Of a DNA stretch of 64,000 bases, positions 44,325 through 52,839 are shown piece after piece. Position 1 is the stretch's first letter; the number at the start of each line of letters is the position of its first letter. The notes below the pieces were generated by a model that was given only the letters and a program-made list of their open reading frames with translations, was not told the origin of the DNA and made no database searches. The translations under genes were made by a program, and so were the position numbers. The DNA comes from Gilvimarinus xylanilyticus (GTDB taxonomy: Bacteria > Pseudomonadota > Gammaproteobacteria > Pseudomonadales > Cellvibrionaceae), in NCBI RefSeq assembly GCF_024195295.1, contig NZ_JAMFTH010000002.1, forward strand, positions 62,001-126,000, written 5' to 3'.

Positions 44325-45254
44325 ATGCGCCTCTTTTTATGCTTAACCGCAGGCTGGGTGTTAGCGCCGCCAAGCCACGCAGACTTGATGACCGAATGGG
44401 CCGACGCCTTCGCTCAGAGCGATATTGAGTTTAGCCGCTCCACCTCTAACGCTCCCTTCCTTCCCCTAGCATTTGCCGGTTATAACCACTATCAGGAAAG
44501 CGACGTCGACCTGGGTGATGGCCGTTCTCTCAGTTTTACCCAAGACACCGTTACCCAGGGCGCGATTCTGCCGTTTTTAATGAGCGACCGTGACGCGCTA
44601 TTGGTCGGGGAATGGGTCAGCTGGTCGCGCATGACTCCCGAGGCTGACAACCGCGACACCTTGGATGTCATGTCGGTGGGTATTCCCGTGGGCTGGTTTC
44701 GCCAGCGCGACACAAACTGGCAAGTGGGTGGCTTTTTGTTACCCCTGGGGCACAAAGCCAACAGTGAAAATTCACACTGGAGCTGGGAGTTAATGGGCGG
44801 CGGCTTTGCTCGCTATACCCAAACCGATCGCCTGTGGTGGGCCTTCGGTTTGTATTTTGATGTCAGCGAGCAATCCAATCTGGCGCTGCCCTATCTGGGC
44901 GCCTCTTACCAATTTAACGACCGCTGGACCCTGAGCGCGATTATGCCCTGGCCTGCGTTGATCTATTCACCCAGCAAAGATCTGATGTTTCGTTTAGGCG
45001 TGTCGCCAGCGGGCAACGCCTGGCAGCTGGATACCCGAGGGGATAAGTTTAACTATTCCATCGATAACTGGGATTTGGGACTCTCGGTAGAAAAACGGCT
45101 AGCGGGCAGTGTCTGGCTCGCCCTGGAGGGCGGCGTGGGCGGCCTTAAAGGCTTGAGCGTAGACGTGGACAACGGCGACTGGGATGAGCCTCACATAAGC
45201 CTGAGCAGCAGTCCCTATGTGAGCCTGAACCTAAACTTTCGCCCCTCACTGTAA
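44325..45254 (+). CDS. DUF6268-like outer-membrane beta-barrel protein
   Basis: The 309-residue product starts at 44325 with signal peptide MRLFLCLTAGWVLAPPSHA; in-frame ATG 44307 and TTG 44289 are alternatives. It continues as alternating strands of an outer-membrane barrel: LMGGGFARYTQTDRLWWAFG, LALPYLGASYQFNDRWTLSAIMPWPALIYS and a C-terminal SPYVSLNLNFRPSL. The PxxxLPYLGxxYQFNDRWxLxxxxPxP pattern is that of the DUF6268/DUF2490-like barrels. Its role is unknown. Confidence 0.78.
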   Translation: MRLFLCLTAGWVLAPPSHADLMTEWADAFAQSDIEFSRSTSNAPFLPLAFAGYNHYQESDVDLGDGRSLSFTQDTVTQGAILPFLMSDRDALLVGEWVSWSRMTPEADNRDTLDVMSVGIPVGWFRQRDTNWQVGGFLLPLGHKANSENSHWSWELMGGGFARYTQTDRLWWAFGLYFDVSEQSNLALPYLGASYQFNDRWTLSAIMPWPALIYSPSKDLMFRLGVSPAGNAWQLDTRGDKFNYSIDNWDLGLSVEKRLAGSVWLALEGGVGGLKGLSVDVDNGDWDEPHISLSSSPYVSLNLNFRPSL

Positions 45255-45298
45255 GAGCGAGAAGGGGGAGCACCCACTCAAGGCGCTCCGCAGCAACC

Positions 45299-46381
45299 TC
45301 AGCGGGGCAAAGCCTTGGGCACCATTATTGAGCGCTCCAACCAGCGCTCAAACCGAGGCTGAATACGATCCAGGTTCTCCGACCACCAGACAGCGTCTAA
45401 CTCCAACGCGGTTTTTAAGTGTGCTTCCGAGGTGGGCAAACGATCCCGCACTTTCTCATCCAGCATAGCCACCGCAGAGTGGCGCATAGGGCCGTAGGAT
45501 ATGTACTTAACCTGCTTCACCAAGCTCTCTGTTTTACTGGCAAAGCGAATAAAATCCAAAGCCAAGTCGGGGTTGCGACCGTTTTTAACAATCGCCCAAA
45601 CGTCGTAATACCACACGTGATTGTCCCACAGAATATCCAGAGACTCGCCCCGGTCAATGGCTGCACCCACGCGGCCATTGTAGGCCGACGACATCACTAC
45701 CTGCTCTGTCTCAAGTAAGCGAATCGCCTCCTGCCCGGTTTCCCACCACTGCACATGTGGCTTTATACGATTGAGCACAGCAAAGGCGCGGTTTAGCCCC
45801 TGCTCGGTGCTAAGCACATCGTACACTTTATCGCGGGGCACGCCATCGGCAATCAGCGCCCATTCCATATTTCCCTGAGGCGTTTTGCGCAAAGCGCGCT
45901 TGCCCGGATAGACGTCCAAGTCAAAGAAGTCCTCCAACGCATCGGGCGGCGTCTCAAAGCGCTGGGGGTCAAAACTGATTACCGTAGCACTGGCTACGTT
46001 GGCCACCCCACAGGGGGTGGCGCGATGATTAATAAAATCATCACGTGCCGGAGTGCCGTCCGGGGCGGCGGGCATATCATCCAGATCGATAGTCTCCAAA
46101 AGCCCCTCGTTACAGGCGCGAATGGCATCGTACAACTCCAAATCAATCACTTCCCACGACACATTCCAGGCCCGCGACTGACTGCGGATTTCGTCGATAC
46201 CGCCGGTGTACTGAATCACGTTGACCCGGTTACCACTCGCTTGTTCGTAATCGCGGATATAACCCAAAATCTGACTTTTGACATAAGCGCCGTCCCACGA
46301 CACCACATTTAACGCATCTGCCGAGGCCACCGCGCCAGTCGCGGACAGGATCAGTCCCGCCCAAAAAGCTTGCATACGCAT
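45299..46381 (-). CDS. Extracellular solute-binding protein (PotD/PotF-like)
   Basis: The 360-residue product has a signal peptide (cut after about residue 21). The two-lobe binding-protein fold follows, with LNVVSWDGAYVKSQILGYIR at its start and VMSSAYNGRVGAAIDRG and RFASKTESLVKQVKYISYGP later. It resembles the polyamine/spermidine-type binders of ABC importers. No ABC ATPase or permease gene is nearby, so it is an orphan binder or feeds another receptor. A porin lies seven bases upstream and a BCCT carrier beyond it, all minus strand. Confidence 0.85.
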   Translation of the reverse strand: MRMQAFWAGLILSATGAVASADALNVVSWDGAYVKSQILGYIRDYEQASGNRVNVIQYTGGIDEIRSQSRAWNVSWEVIDLELYDAIRACNEGLLETIDLDDMPAAPDGTPARDDFINHRATPCGVANVASATVISFDPQRFETPPDALEDFFDLDVYPGKRALRKTPQGNMEWALIADGVPRDKVYDVLSTEQGLNRAFAVLNRIKPHVQWWETGQEAIRLLETEQVVMSSAYNGRVGAAIDRGESLDILWDNHVWYYDVWAIVKNGRNPDLALDFIRFASKTESLVKQVKYISYGPMRHSAVAMLDEKVRDRLPTSEAHLKTALELDAVWWSENLDRIQPRFERWLERSIMVPKALPR

Positions 46382-46387
46382 AACTCG

Positions 46388-47647
46388 TTACCAATAGTAT
46401 CCAATGTTTATATTGAACCGACCCTGCCAGTCGTTTTCGCCACCGCCAGCCAAAGAGCCGTCACCAAAGTAAGGCATATTCTTCGCCAGAATATAATCGA
46501 CATAGGTAAATAACGGTCCACTGCCAATCGCACAACCGGTCGTGTTGATCTCTGAATCATTCACGCCTTCAATAGATTTGTTTAGACGCGAGTAGTCGTT
46601 GTAGCAGGTAAGGCTATCAATGAGGCGCCAGGGCGAGGGAAGATTGTAGGCGACGTTAGCCACCACAATGTCGGCATCACTGTCGATATCATAGCTGCCG
46701 GCAAAGGCGCCTACCCGCACCACCGAGGGGTCAACACCTACCGGATCTTTGGCATCATACTCATAGGTGGTGCCCTGCAGCTGAAAGTTCCAGCGTCCGC
46801 AGCGGCTGTCCATATGGGCGGCACCGGCATAGCGATCACCATTACTGTCAGTGGTGGCGTTATACATTTGCCCCATTTCGATTGAGGCGCCGACTTCCGT
46901 CTCGCAGGCCGACTCTTTGCCGAAGGTATAAGCCACCCGACCGTTAACGGTATTGGTTTCTTCGTTCTGCTGTTCACCCTCGCGTACCAAATCGAAAGCG
47001 TAGCGATCCAGGTTGGTAGCGTCGTTTAACTCTTCGTTTTTGTAGAACGCCAGCTCAGTGCTCCAGGGGCCATCGCTGCGTACATACTTGATGCCCATAT
47101 CGTAATCATCGGCCAGCCCTACGTAATAGGGCACACCGTACCAGGCGTTGTGTGATGCATAAGGCAGTAAGCCAAAAGGAACCTGACTTATGCCCAACTG
47201 CACTTGGCTTTCGTCTTCAAATTCATAACCCACCCAGCCATGGTGGATCACATTCATGTATGAGTAGAACCGATATTCGGCAGAAATAAGGAAGTCGTCG
47301 ATTTTTCCATCGACATTAAAGCGAAAGACATCCAAGCCGCTTTCACCTTTGCGTCCGACCGAAGCGTCCACTTCTTCGCGGTAGCCGGTGGTGAAGCGCA
47401 GCGCCCCGCCAATATGAATGGCAGGTTCCTCGGCCTCTTCGGCGTCAGAGGTGGCCTCGCGCTCGGCGGCCAGCTCGACCGCACCCAAATTCTGCTCAGA
47501 AATTTGCAACTGCTGGCGCTCCAGCGCTTCGACGCGCTGCTTCAGAATTTCGATCTGTTCTTTCAGATCTTGCTCGGTCTGGTCGGCGGCGGCCGACAAC
47601 GCCACCACCGAAGCCGAGGTTAGAACCAGATAACGAATGACATTCAC
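46388..47647 (-). CDS. Outer-membrane porin with N-terminal coiled coil
   Basis: The 419-residue product has a signal peptide (cut after about residue 21). A heptad-patterned coiled coil follows (QDLKEQIEILKQRVEALERQ, about 25-55), as in OprP- and carbohydrate-type porins that anchor to peptidoglycan. The barrel strands end in a terminal aromatic (NINIGYYW). It is probably cotranscribed with the solute-binding protein, six bases apart. The gene order (BCCT carrier, element B, porin, binder) suggests uptake of a quaternary amine or polyamine. Confidence 0.85.
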   Translation of the reverse strand: MNVIRYLVLTSASVVALSAAADQTEQDLKEQIEILKQRVEALERQQLQISEQNLGAVELAAEREATSDAEEAEEPAIHIGGALRFTTGYREEVDASVGRKGESGLDVFRFNVDGKIDDFLISAEYRFYSYMNVIHHGWVGYEFEDESQVQLGISQVPFGLLPYASHNAWYGVPYYVGLADDYDMGIKYVRSDGPWSTELAFYKNEELNDATNLDRYAFDLVREGEQQNEETNTVNGRVAYTFGKESACETEVGASIEMGQMYNATTDSNGDRYAGAAHMDSRCGRWNFQLQGTTYEYDAKDPVGVDPSVVRVGAFAGSYDIDSDADIVVANVAYNLPSPWRLIDSLTCYNDYSRLNKSIEGVNDSEINTTGCAIGSGPLFTYVDYILAKNMPYFGDGSLAGGGENDWQGRFNINIGYYW

Positions 47648-47665
47648 AGCTGGCCTCCTTTTAGC

Positions 47666-47984
47666 CTAGGGCCTGTTCACACTAATTAAATGCGCCTGCT
47701 GGAAGCCAGTTTTGTCTCCAGCTAGGCGCCGTGAGCGAAGTTTGGTTGTTCCAAATAAGCGATCGGCAACAACGCTGGGGACAAAACTGGCTCCAGCCCT
47801 CGGCAATTGCTCCTGCATTGCTCTAATACCTTACGTCCATGTAAGTATTCGGGTTGCGGCTAAAAATCCGCCACTCTGCGTTGCTCGTCGTTCATTTGGA
47901 ATAACCAAACCACTCTCCTCGCGCCTTAATTGGCAAATTTTTAGTCGCAACAGGCTGCATCTAATTAGTGTGAACAGGCCCTAG
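47666..47984. mobile_element. Inverted-repeat element B (MITE-like, 319 bp, TA-flanked)
   Basis: The ends are 28-base inverted repeats with one mismatch; the left begins CTAGGGCCTGTTCACACTAA (47666-) and the right ends TTAGTGTGAACAGGCCCTAG (-47984). TA dinucleotides sit at both borders, as after insertion of IS630/mariner-type elements at TA. An inner pair GCCAGTTTTGTC.../...GACAAAACTGGC lies in the left half. There is no transposase. It separates the BCCT gene from the porin gene, with both on the minus strand. Confidence 0.85.
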
Positions 47985-48020
47985 CAATAAAGTAGATCAT
48001 CCCGATCGATTTTAGTGTCG

Positions 48021-48068
48021 CCCTTGAAATACTGGCGCAAGTGCGCGGACTTGCTGGTATTTCAAGGG
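48021..48068 (-). terminator. Long hairpin after BCCT gene
   Basis: CCCTTGAAATAC and GTATTTCAAGGG form a 12-base perfect stem enclosing 24 bases that pair partly (CGCAAGT/ACTTGCT). It starts 15 bases past the BCCT stop in the minus direction. It may terminate or process that transcript before element B. Confidence 0.55.
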
Positions 48069-48082
48069 CTAGCGCCGGCTTA

Positions 48083-50194
48083 CTAGCTGGCTGGTGGCGA
48101 ATGGGGTTTCTCGTCCGATTCGCCTTTATTAACCCCCGGCTCATCTTCCGGTGGCTCGGGCGGCGTGGACAACATGTCATCGTGCTCTTCCATGCGCCAG
48201 GGCAAGCTGGCGGTTGAGATATGCAAGAAGTGCAGATGCTTCTCAAACTGATCCAGAATATCGGTAATAATATCCTGCTGATCAAAACCGAACACATCGT
48301 AGGACTGCCCCCCGCGGCGCAAGAATACCTCGGCACGGTAGTAGTACTGCTCGTCTTCGCTAGAGACTGACTCTTCGGTGCGCGCATAATCGGGCAGAAC
48401 GTGATCGAGCATGCGAATTTCGTAAATAAAATCCACATGATCTTCTTTAATCACTTCAAGATACTTGCGGTTGTTTTCCGGATCGTCCTCCACCTTGGCC
48501 TGCCAGCCCTCTTTCACCAGCTCGCGTTCGACCCGGTGCATCGCCTTATTAACGGTGGTGTCCATAAATTTTTTCACTTCATCGCGAGTGGGAAAGGTCA
48601 CCAAACCGTGCAAACGCTGACGCCACAAACCGGGGCCGCTGGTGCCCGAACCGCGCTGATGCACATCGGTTTTCAGGCTGCTCTGGTGATGGCCTTCAAT
48701 CACCAGGGCACGCCACATACCCACGGCCGAGATAATCATAATGATGCTAAAGGGCAAGGCACTGGCGATAGTCATGGTCTGCAAAGCACTTAAGCCACCA
48801 GCCAGCAGCAAGGTACCCGCGACAATACCTTCAGAGCAGGCCCAAAAAACTCGCTGCCAGGCCGGAGTATGCAAAGCGCCGCCCGAGGCCAATGAATCGA
48901 TGACCAGCGAGCCCGAGTCCGAAGAGGTCACGAAAAAGGTGATGATCAAAAGTACCGTAATAAACGACACTATCGAGGTCCAGGGTAGCGCTTCGTAGAG
49001 CTTAAACAGAGCGATGGCCTGATTGTTCTGCACTTCGCCAATCAAAGCCGTGTAACCCTCGTTCATAATTAAATTGAGCGCTGTGTCACCGAACACCGAA
49101 AACCACAAAAAGGTAAACAGCGAGGGCACTAACATCACCCCCACCACAAACTCGCGAATGGTGCGGCCGCGACTGATCTTGGCGATAAACAACCCGACAA
49201 AGGGTGCCCAGGCAATAGTCCAACCGAAAATAAACAGCGTCCAGTTACCAATCCAATCACTGCGCGAATAAGCTTCTAGATTAAACGTACGCTCGACTAT
49301 AAAATTTAAGTAACTACCCGTGTTCTGTAAGAAGGTTTCCAGAATATGAACCGTGGGCCCTACGACAAATACAAAAAGCATTAGGGAAACGGCCAACACC
49401 ATATTAAGAATAGACAGGCGCTTAACCCCTTTGTCCATACCCGCGACCACCGAAAATATCGCCAGCCCGGTGATACAGGCAATGGTAATCAGTTGTACCG
49501 TGGTGTTAACCGGTATCTGCGGCCACAGATAATTAATACCCGTGTTAATTTGCGTAACCGACAACCCCAGGGTCGTCGCGATACCAAACATGGTGCCCAA
49601 GATCGCAAACACATCTACCGCATGGCCAACGGGCCCGTAAATGCGATCACCAACCAAGGGGTAGAGGGCCGAACGAATGGACAGAGGCAAACCGTGGCGA
49701 AAAGCAAAATACGCCAAAACCAAACCCACCAAGCCGTAAATGGCCCAAATATGAAACCCCCAGTGAAAAAATGCAATTTGCATCGCCTGCTTGGCAGAGC
49801 CGACGGTTTCAGCGGCCCCCGCAGGAGGAGACGCATAGTGCAACACCGGCTCGGCGACCCCAAAAAATAACAGCGCAATCCCGTAACCGGCCGAGAACAA
49901 CATGGCAAACCACTCGGGAAAACTGTACTGGGCGTCGGCGTGGTCGGGGCCCAGCTTAATACTGCCCCATTTGGTCATGGCAATGCCGACAATAAACAGC
50001 AAAAAGAAAGCAACCGACAACATATAAAACCAACCAAAAGTCTCGGTAATATACGAAAGGGTCGTTGCAAATAAGTTGCCCGCAAGTTCGGGGTTGCTGA
50101 TGGTACCCACCACTAAAAGGAAAATCACCACCACAGCGGGAATAAATACGGGGATCAGAACCGTGGATCCGGCTTTGGATTTTGTTTCCGTCAT
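48083..50194 (-). CDS. BCCT-family choline/betaine transporter, BetT-like
   Basis: The 703-residue sodium- or proton-coupled carrier has 12 helices and imports choline, glycine betaine or carnitine. The family signature is in WTLFIFGWTIAWAPFVGLFIAKISRGRTIREF, which carries the aromatic substrate-box tryptophans. It has a very long cytosolic C-terminal domain (about 525-703, like E. coli BetT), implicated in osmotic regulation, ending in a Pro/Glu-rich tail. No betA/betB gene is nearby. The porin and binding protein downstream may serve the same substrate. Confidence 0.92.
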   Translation of the reverse strand: MTETKSKAGSTVLIPVFIPAVVVIFLLVVGTISNPELAGNLFATTLSYITETFGWFYMLSVAFFLLFIVGIAMTKWGSIKLGPDHADAQYSFPEWFAMLFSAGYGIALLFFGVAEPVLHYASPPAGAAETVGSAKQAMQIAFFHWGFHIWAIYGLVGLVLAYFAFRHGLPLSIRSALYPLVGDRIYGPVGHAVDVFAILGTMFGIATTLGLSVTQINTGINYLWPQIPVNTTVQLITIACITGLAIFSVVAGMDKGVKRLSILNMVLAVSLMLFVFVVGPTVHILETFLQNTGSYLNFIVERTFNLEAYSRSDWIGNWTLFIFGWTIAWAPFVGLFIAKISRGRTIREFVVGVMLVPSLFTFLWFSVFGDTALNLIMNEGYTALIGEVQNNQAIALFKLYEALPWTSIVSFITVLLIITFFVTSSDSGSLVIDSLASGGALHTPAWQRVFWACSEGIVAGTLLLAGGLSALQTMTIASALPFSIIMIISAVGMWRALVIEGHHQSSLKTDVHQRGSGTSGPGLWRQRLHGLVTFPTRDEVKKFMDTTVNKAMHRVERELVKEGWQAKVEDDPENNRKYLEVIKEDHVDFIYEIRMLDHVLPDYARTEESVSSEDEQYYYRAEVFLRRGGQSYDVFGFDQQDIITDILDQFEKHLHFLHISTASLPWRMEEHDDMLSTPPEPPEDEPGVNKGESDEKPHSPPAS

Positions 50195-50402
50195 ATGTCC
50201 ATCCTGGGATTTTTGAAGGTCGTTACATTAGACTAACAGCTGAGCTTGGGCTTTTCACCCCAGAGGCAATATTCGCCTACGAACAAACGGAACCAATCTC
50301 AATCTGACGGGCGCCGCTTAAAGAACCCTGCCAGCGTATGCCGGCAGAGGTGCTGCTAACATAGCAGGCTGTTGGAAACCCCTTGCATGCTAGCTAAAAC
50401 AG

Positions 50403-51407
50403 CTAGGGATAAATTTGAGTCCAGTCATTTTTCATATCCACCACCAACCATCCGCGCCTGGGCGCTTCATCCAGGGCTACCTTTAACTGGCCGATATGGG
50501 ATTCGCGATCGTATGCGTATTCGCGCTCGGCATCGGTATGGCGGACAATAATACCCAGCCTTGGTGTGGTATCGGCTTCGCTGCGGGGGATAGTGGTATA
50601 CTGCAACATCTGTAAATCGCCATCGGAATTGCCTATTGCCACCACCGGGCGGCGCCCGATATGGCGGGAAATACCCACGGGCTTACCGGCTTTGTCATCC
50701 ACTAAATTAAGCTCGGGCTCTTTAATCACGGCGGGCACACCGTCGCGCATCGCAAACGATGCCTCACCCGTCGAGCCCACGACCTGCTCGGGGGGCACAC
50801 CGTAGACCTCCTCGGCAAAAACGCGCATAAAATCAATGCCCCCGCCGGAGACAATAAACACTTTAAAGTCGTGCTCACGCAAATAATCCAGCAACTCCAG
50901 CATCGGCTGATAGACCATATCGGTGTAAGCCTTACCTGTGTGCGGGTGTTTGGCGGTAGCCAGCCAGTCACCGACAATAGCGGCAAACTCCTCTTGGGTC
51001 ATATTGGCGTGGGTTTCAGCCACAATTTTTGCCACACCTTCCATGCCGCTGGCGGCGACTTTTTTCAAATCACCGGATAAAACACTTTTAAAAGGCTCAG
51101 TCTCCTTCCACTCGGGGTGGTCTTGCTCCATTGCCTTAATGCGGTCCAGGGCAAACATAAACTGGAAGTAAACCGGCTGTTCGGCCCACAAGGTGCCATC
51201 GTTATCGGTGGTTACAATACGCTCGGGCACCGGTATAAAGCTGTCCGAATCAGGGTTAGTCGCGCTCGCAACAAACTCGACAATAGCCTTTTTAGTAGCG
51301 GTATCTTTCCAAGAGGGCAAGGGCGCATCCGCCAGGGCCTGTGGGGCACAGAGAATGCACAGTGCTGATACTAACCATACAGCCCGAAAACGAATCGAGA
51401 GTTTCAT
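50403..51407 (-). CDS. Secreted HAD-superfamily phosphatase
   Basis: The 334-residue product was given its start at 51407 (AAGGA upstream), with a signal peptide MKLSIRFRAVWLVSALCILC. HAD motifs are present: D68 and D70 in TTDNDGTLW (nucleophile and acid), the serine of FIVSGGG (motif II), and GNSDGDLQM (motif IV, metal). It is likely periplasmic and acts as a phosphatase; relatives are annotated as haloacid-dehalogenase-like hydrolases with phosphoserine-type cap. The substrate is unknown. It is a single gene after the BCCT cluster. Confidence 0.85.
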   Translation of the reverse strand: MKLSIRFRAVWLVSALCILCAPQALADAPLPSWKDTATKKAIVEFVASATNPDSDSFIPVPERIVTTDNDGTLWAEQPVYFQFMFALDRIKAMEQDHPEWKETEPFKSVLSGDLKKVAASGMEGVAKIVAETHANMTQEEFAAIVGDWLATAKHPHTGKAYTDMVYQPMLELLDYLREHDFKVFIVSGGGIDFMRVFAEEVYGVPPEQVVGSTGEASFAMRDGVPAVIKEPELNLVDDKAGKPVGISRHIGRRPVVAIGNSDGDLQMLQYTTIPRSEADTTPRLGIIVRHTDAEREYAYDRESHIGQLKVALDEAPRRGWLVVDMKNDWTQIYP

Positions 51408-51545
51408 TGCCAATATCCTTTTGCGACGGTTAAAAGAGAAATACAGTTTGGCTACAAAATACACTAGCGACGTAAACCAAATCGGGATTAGGGAACAGTA
51501 TAGACAGTTTAGCAGACGGTTGAAAATTCCCCTTTGGGCTAAAGA

Positions 51546-52286
51546 TCACTGCGCCAAGGGCACATCTTTTAGCTGCTCGATAACCCACTCGGCATCATCG
51601 GCGGGCAAATCATGCCCGGCATCCTCGTGAGCCCGGGCCTCGCAAGATAAGTAGGCCGCCAGCGTTTGCGAGCATTGGCGGTCGACCATTCTATCGCGGC
51701 GCGAGTAGAGAATACGTGTCGGGGCTGCCGGAGCTTGGCTCAACCGATACCCGCTGGCTGCGCGCAGCTGGGCAATCAGGTTTTTCTTGGCGACGGGCCG
51801 CGCCTGTTGAATCTCGCACCAAGGCGCAAGCAGCTTGCGCCGCACCTGTTCGTCGTTGCTCACCATGCGCAAAATCCGTCGTTCGCAGCGAAGCGTGTTG
51901 GAGTCGAGCAGGTTTTTCACAACGGGCATAAAACTGCGCCAACGCAAACGCTGGTAAAAACGATTCAAGCGGCTGCTGGGGTTAATGAGCACCAGCGCTT
52001 TAACTCTCTCGCTCTCGGCCAAGGCCAGCTCAAGCGCCGCCATTGCCCCCATCGACAACCCCACCAGCACCAGAGGCTCGCCGGGTGCGACTCGCTCGCG
52101 CAGTTGTTGACGCAAATGCAAGACAATACCCGCCACTGAGGTGGGCGAGCGCTCGCGATAAAACTCGCCGGCACCGGGAAAATCCAGGCTCACCCCCGTG
52201 CAACCCAACCGGGCTTCACAGCGGGAAATAAAGTCGCCCCAGTGACCGGCTTCGCGCCCTAAACCGCGTAGAAATATCCAGTGCAT
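51546..52286 (-). CDS. Alpha/beta hydrolase
   Basis: The 246-residue product has the alpha/beta-hydrolase layout: oxyanion turn after IFLRGLGREAGHW, nucleophile S78 in GLSMGA, and a C-terminal histidine in HEDAGHDLP. The acid is expected in RRDRMVD. It resembles esterases and lipase-like enzymes without clear specificity. The next gene on the strand, tspO-like, ends 11 bases upstream, so the two are probably cotranscribed. It is not secreted. Confidence 0.85.
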   Translation of the reverse strand: MHWIFLRGLGREAGHWGDFISRCEARLGCTGVSLDFPGAGEFYRERSPTSVAGIVLHLRQQLRERVAPGEPLVLVGLSMGAMAALELALAESERVKALVLINPSSRLNRFYQRLRWRSFMPVVKNLLDSNTLRCERRILRMVSNDEQVRRKLLAPWCEIQQARPVAKKNLIAQLRAASGYRLSQAPAAPTRILYSRRDRMVDRQCSQTLAAYLSCEARAHEDAGHDLPADDAEWVIEQLKDVPLAQ

Positions 52287-52296
52287 AGCGACAAGC

Positions 52297-52791
52297 TTAC
52301 AAGGTTTGCGGGTTCAATTGCCAAACCACAAGATTCAGCACCGCAGCAAAGGTCACCCACAACCAATAGGGCAGCAGCAATAATGCAGCCCACCGACTGA
52401 TAAAGACAAAGCGGTAAATGGTTAAGGCGATTAACACCCACAGCAGCAGAACATCTAAAAAGGCCCAGCCACCCAGCTTCCAGGCAAAAAATAACCAACT
52501 CCAGGCGGTATTAAACAATAGCTGGACGATGAACAACCCCAAGCTGACCTTCGCCCCTGCCCTGGAGCGCATTCGCCATACCAACCAGGCAGAGACCGCC
52601 ATCATGGCGTAAAGAACCGTCCATACCGGGGCAAACAAATAACCGGGCGGCGCCCAGGCAGGTTGCTGCAACAGGGCGTAAAAATCTTCCGCGCTGGCGG
52701 CGGCCACGCCGCCTACGCCCGCAGCGGCAAAACACAGCGCCAGCCAAGCAACCAACGCTAACAGTGACACGCTTTGCTCTCGTAAACTCAT
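52297..52791 (-). CDS. tspO: TspO/MBR-family membrane protein
   Basis: The 164-residue product has five helices and the tryptophan-rich TspO pattern: WAPPGYLFAPVWTVLYAMMA (about 44-63), and later NTAWSWLFFAWK. TspO proteins bind porphyrins and act in stress and tetrapyrrole handling in proteobacteria. The gene is followed 10 bases later by the alpha/beta hydrolase and preceded by a SulP carrier. The N-terminal extension before helix 1 is short. Confident family call; the physiological role is inferred. Confidence 0.92.
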   Translation of the reverse strand: MSLREQSVSLLALVAWLALCFAAAGVGGVAAASAEDFYALLQQPAWAPPGYLFAPVWTVLYAMMAVSAWLVWRMRSRAGAKVSLGLFIVQLLFNTAWSWLFFAWKLGGWAFLDVLLLWVLIALTIYRFVFISRWAALLLLPYWLWVTFAAVLNLVVWQLNPQTL

Positions 52792-52839
52792 AATCGTCCT
52801 TAGTTGTTTCAGTGTCTACGAGCAAAATCGTTTTTTGGC

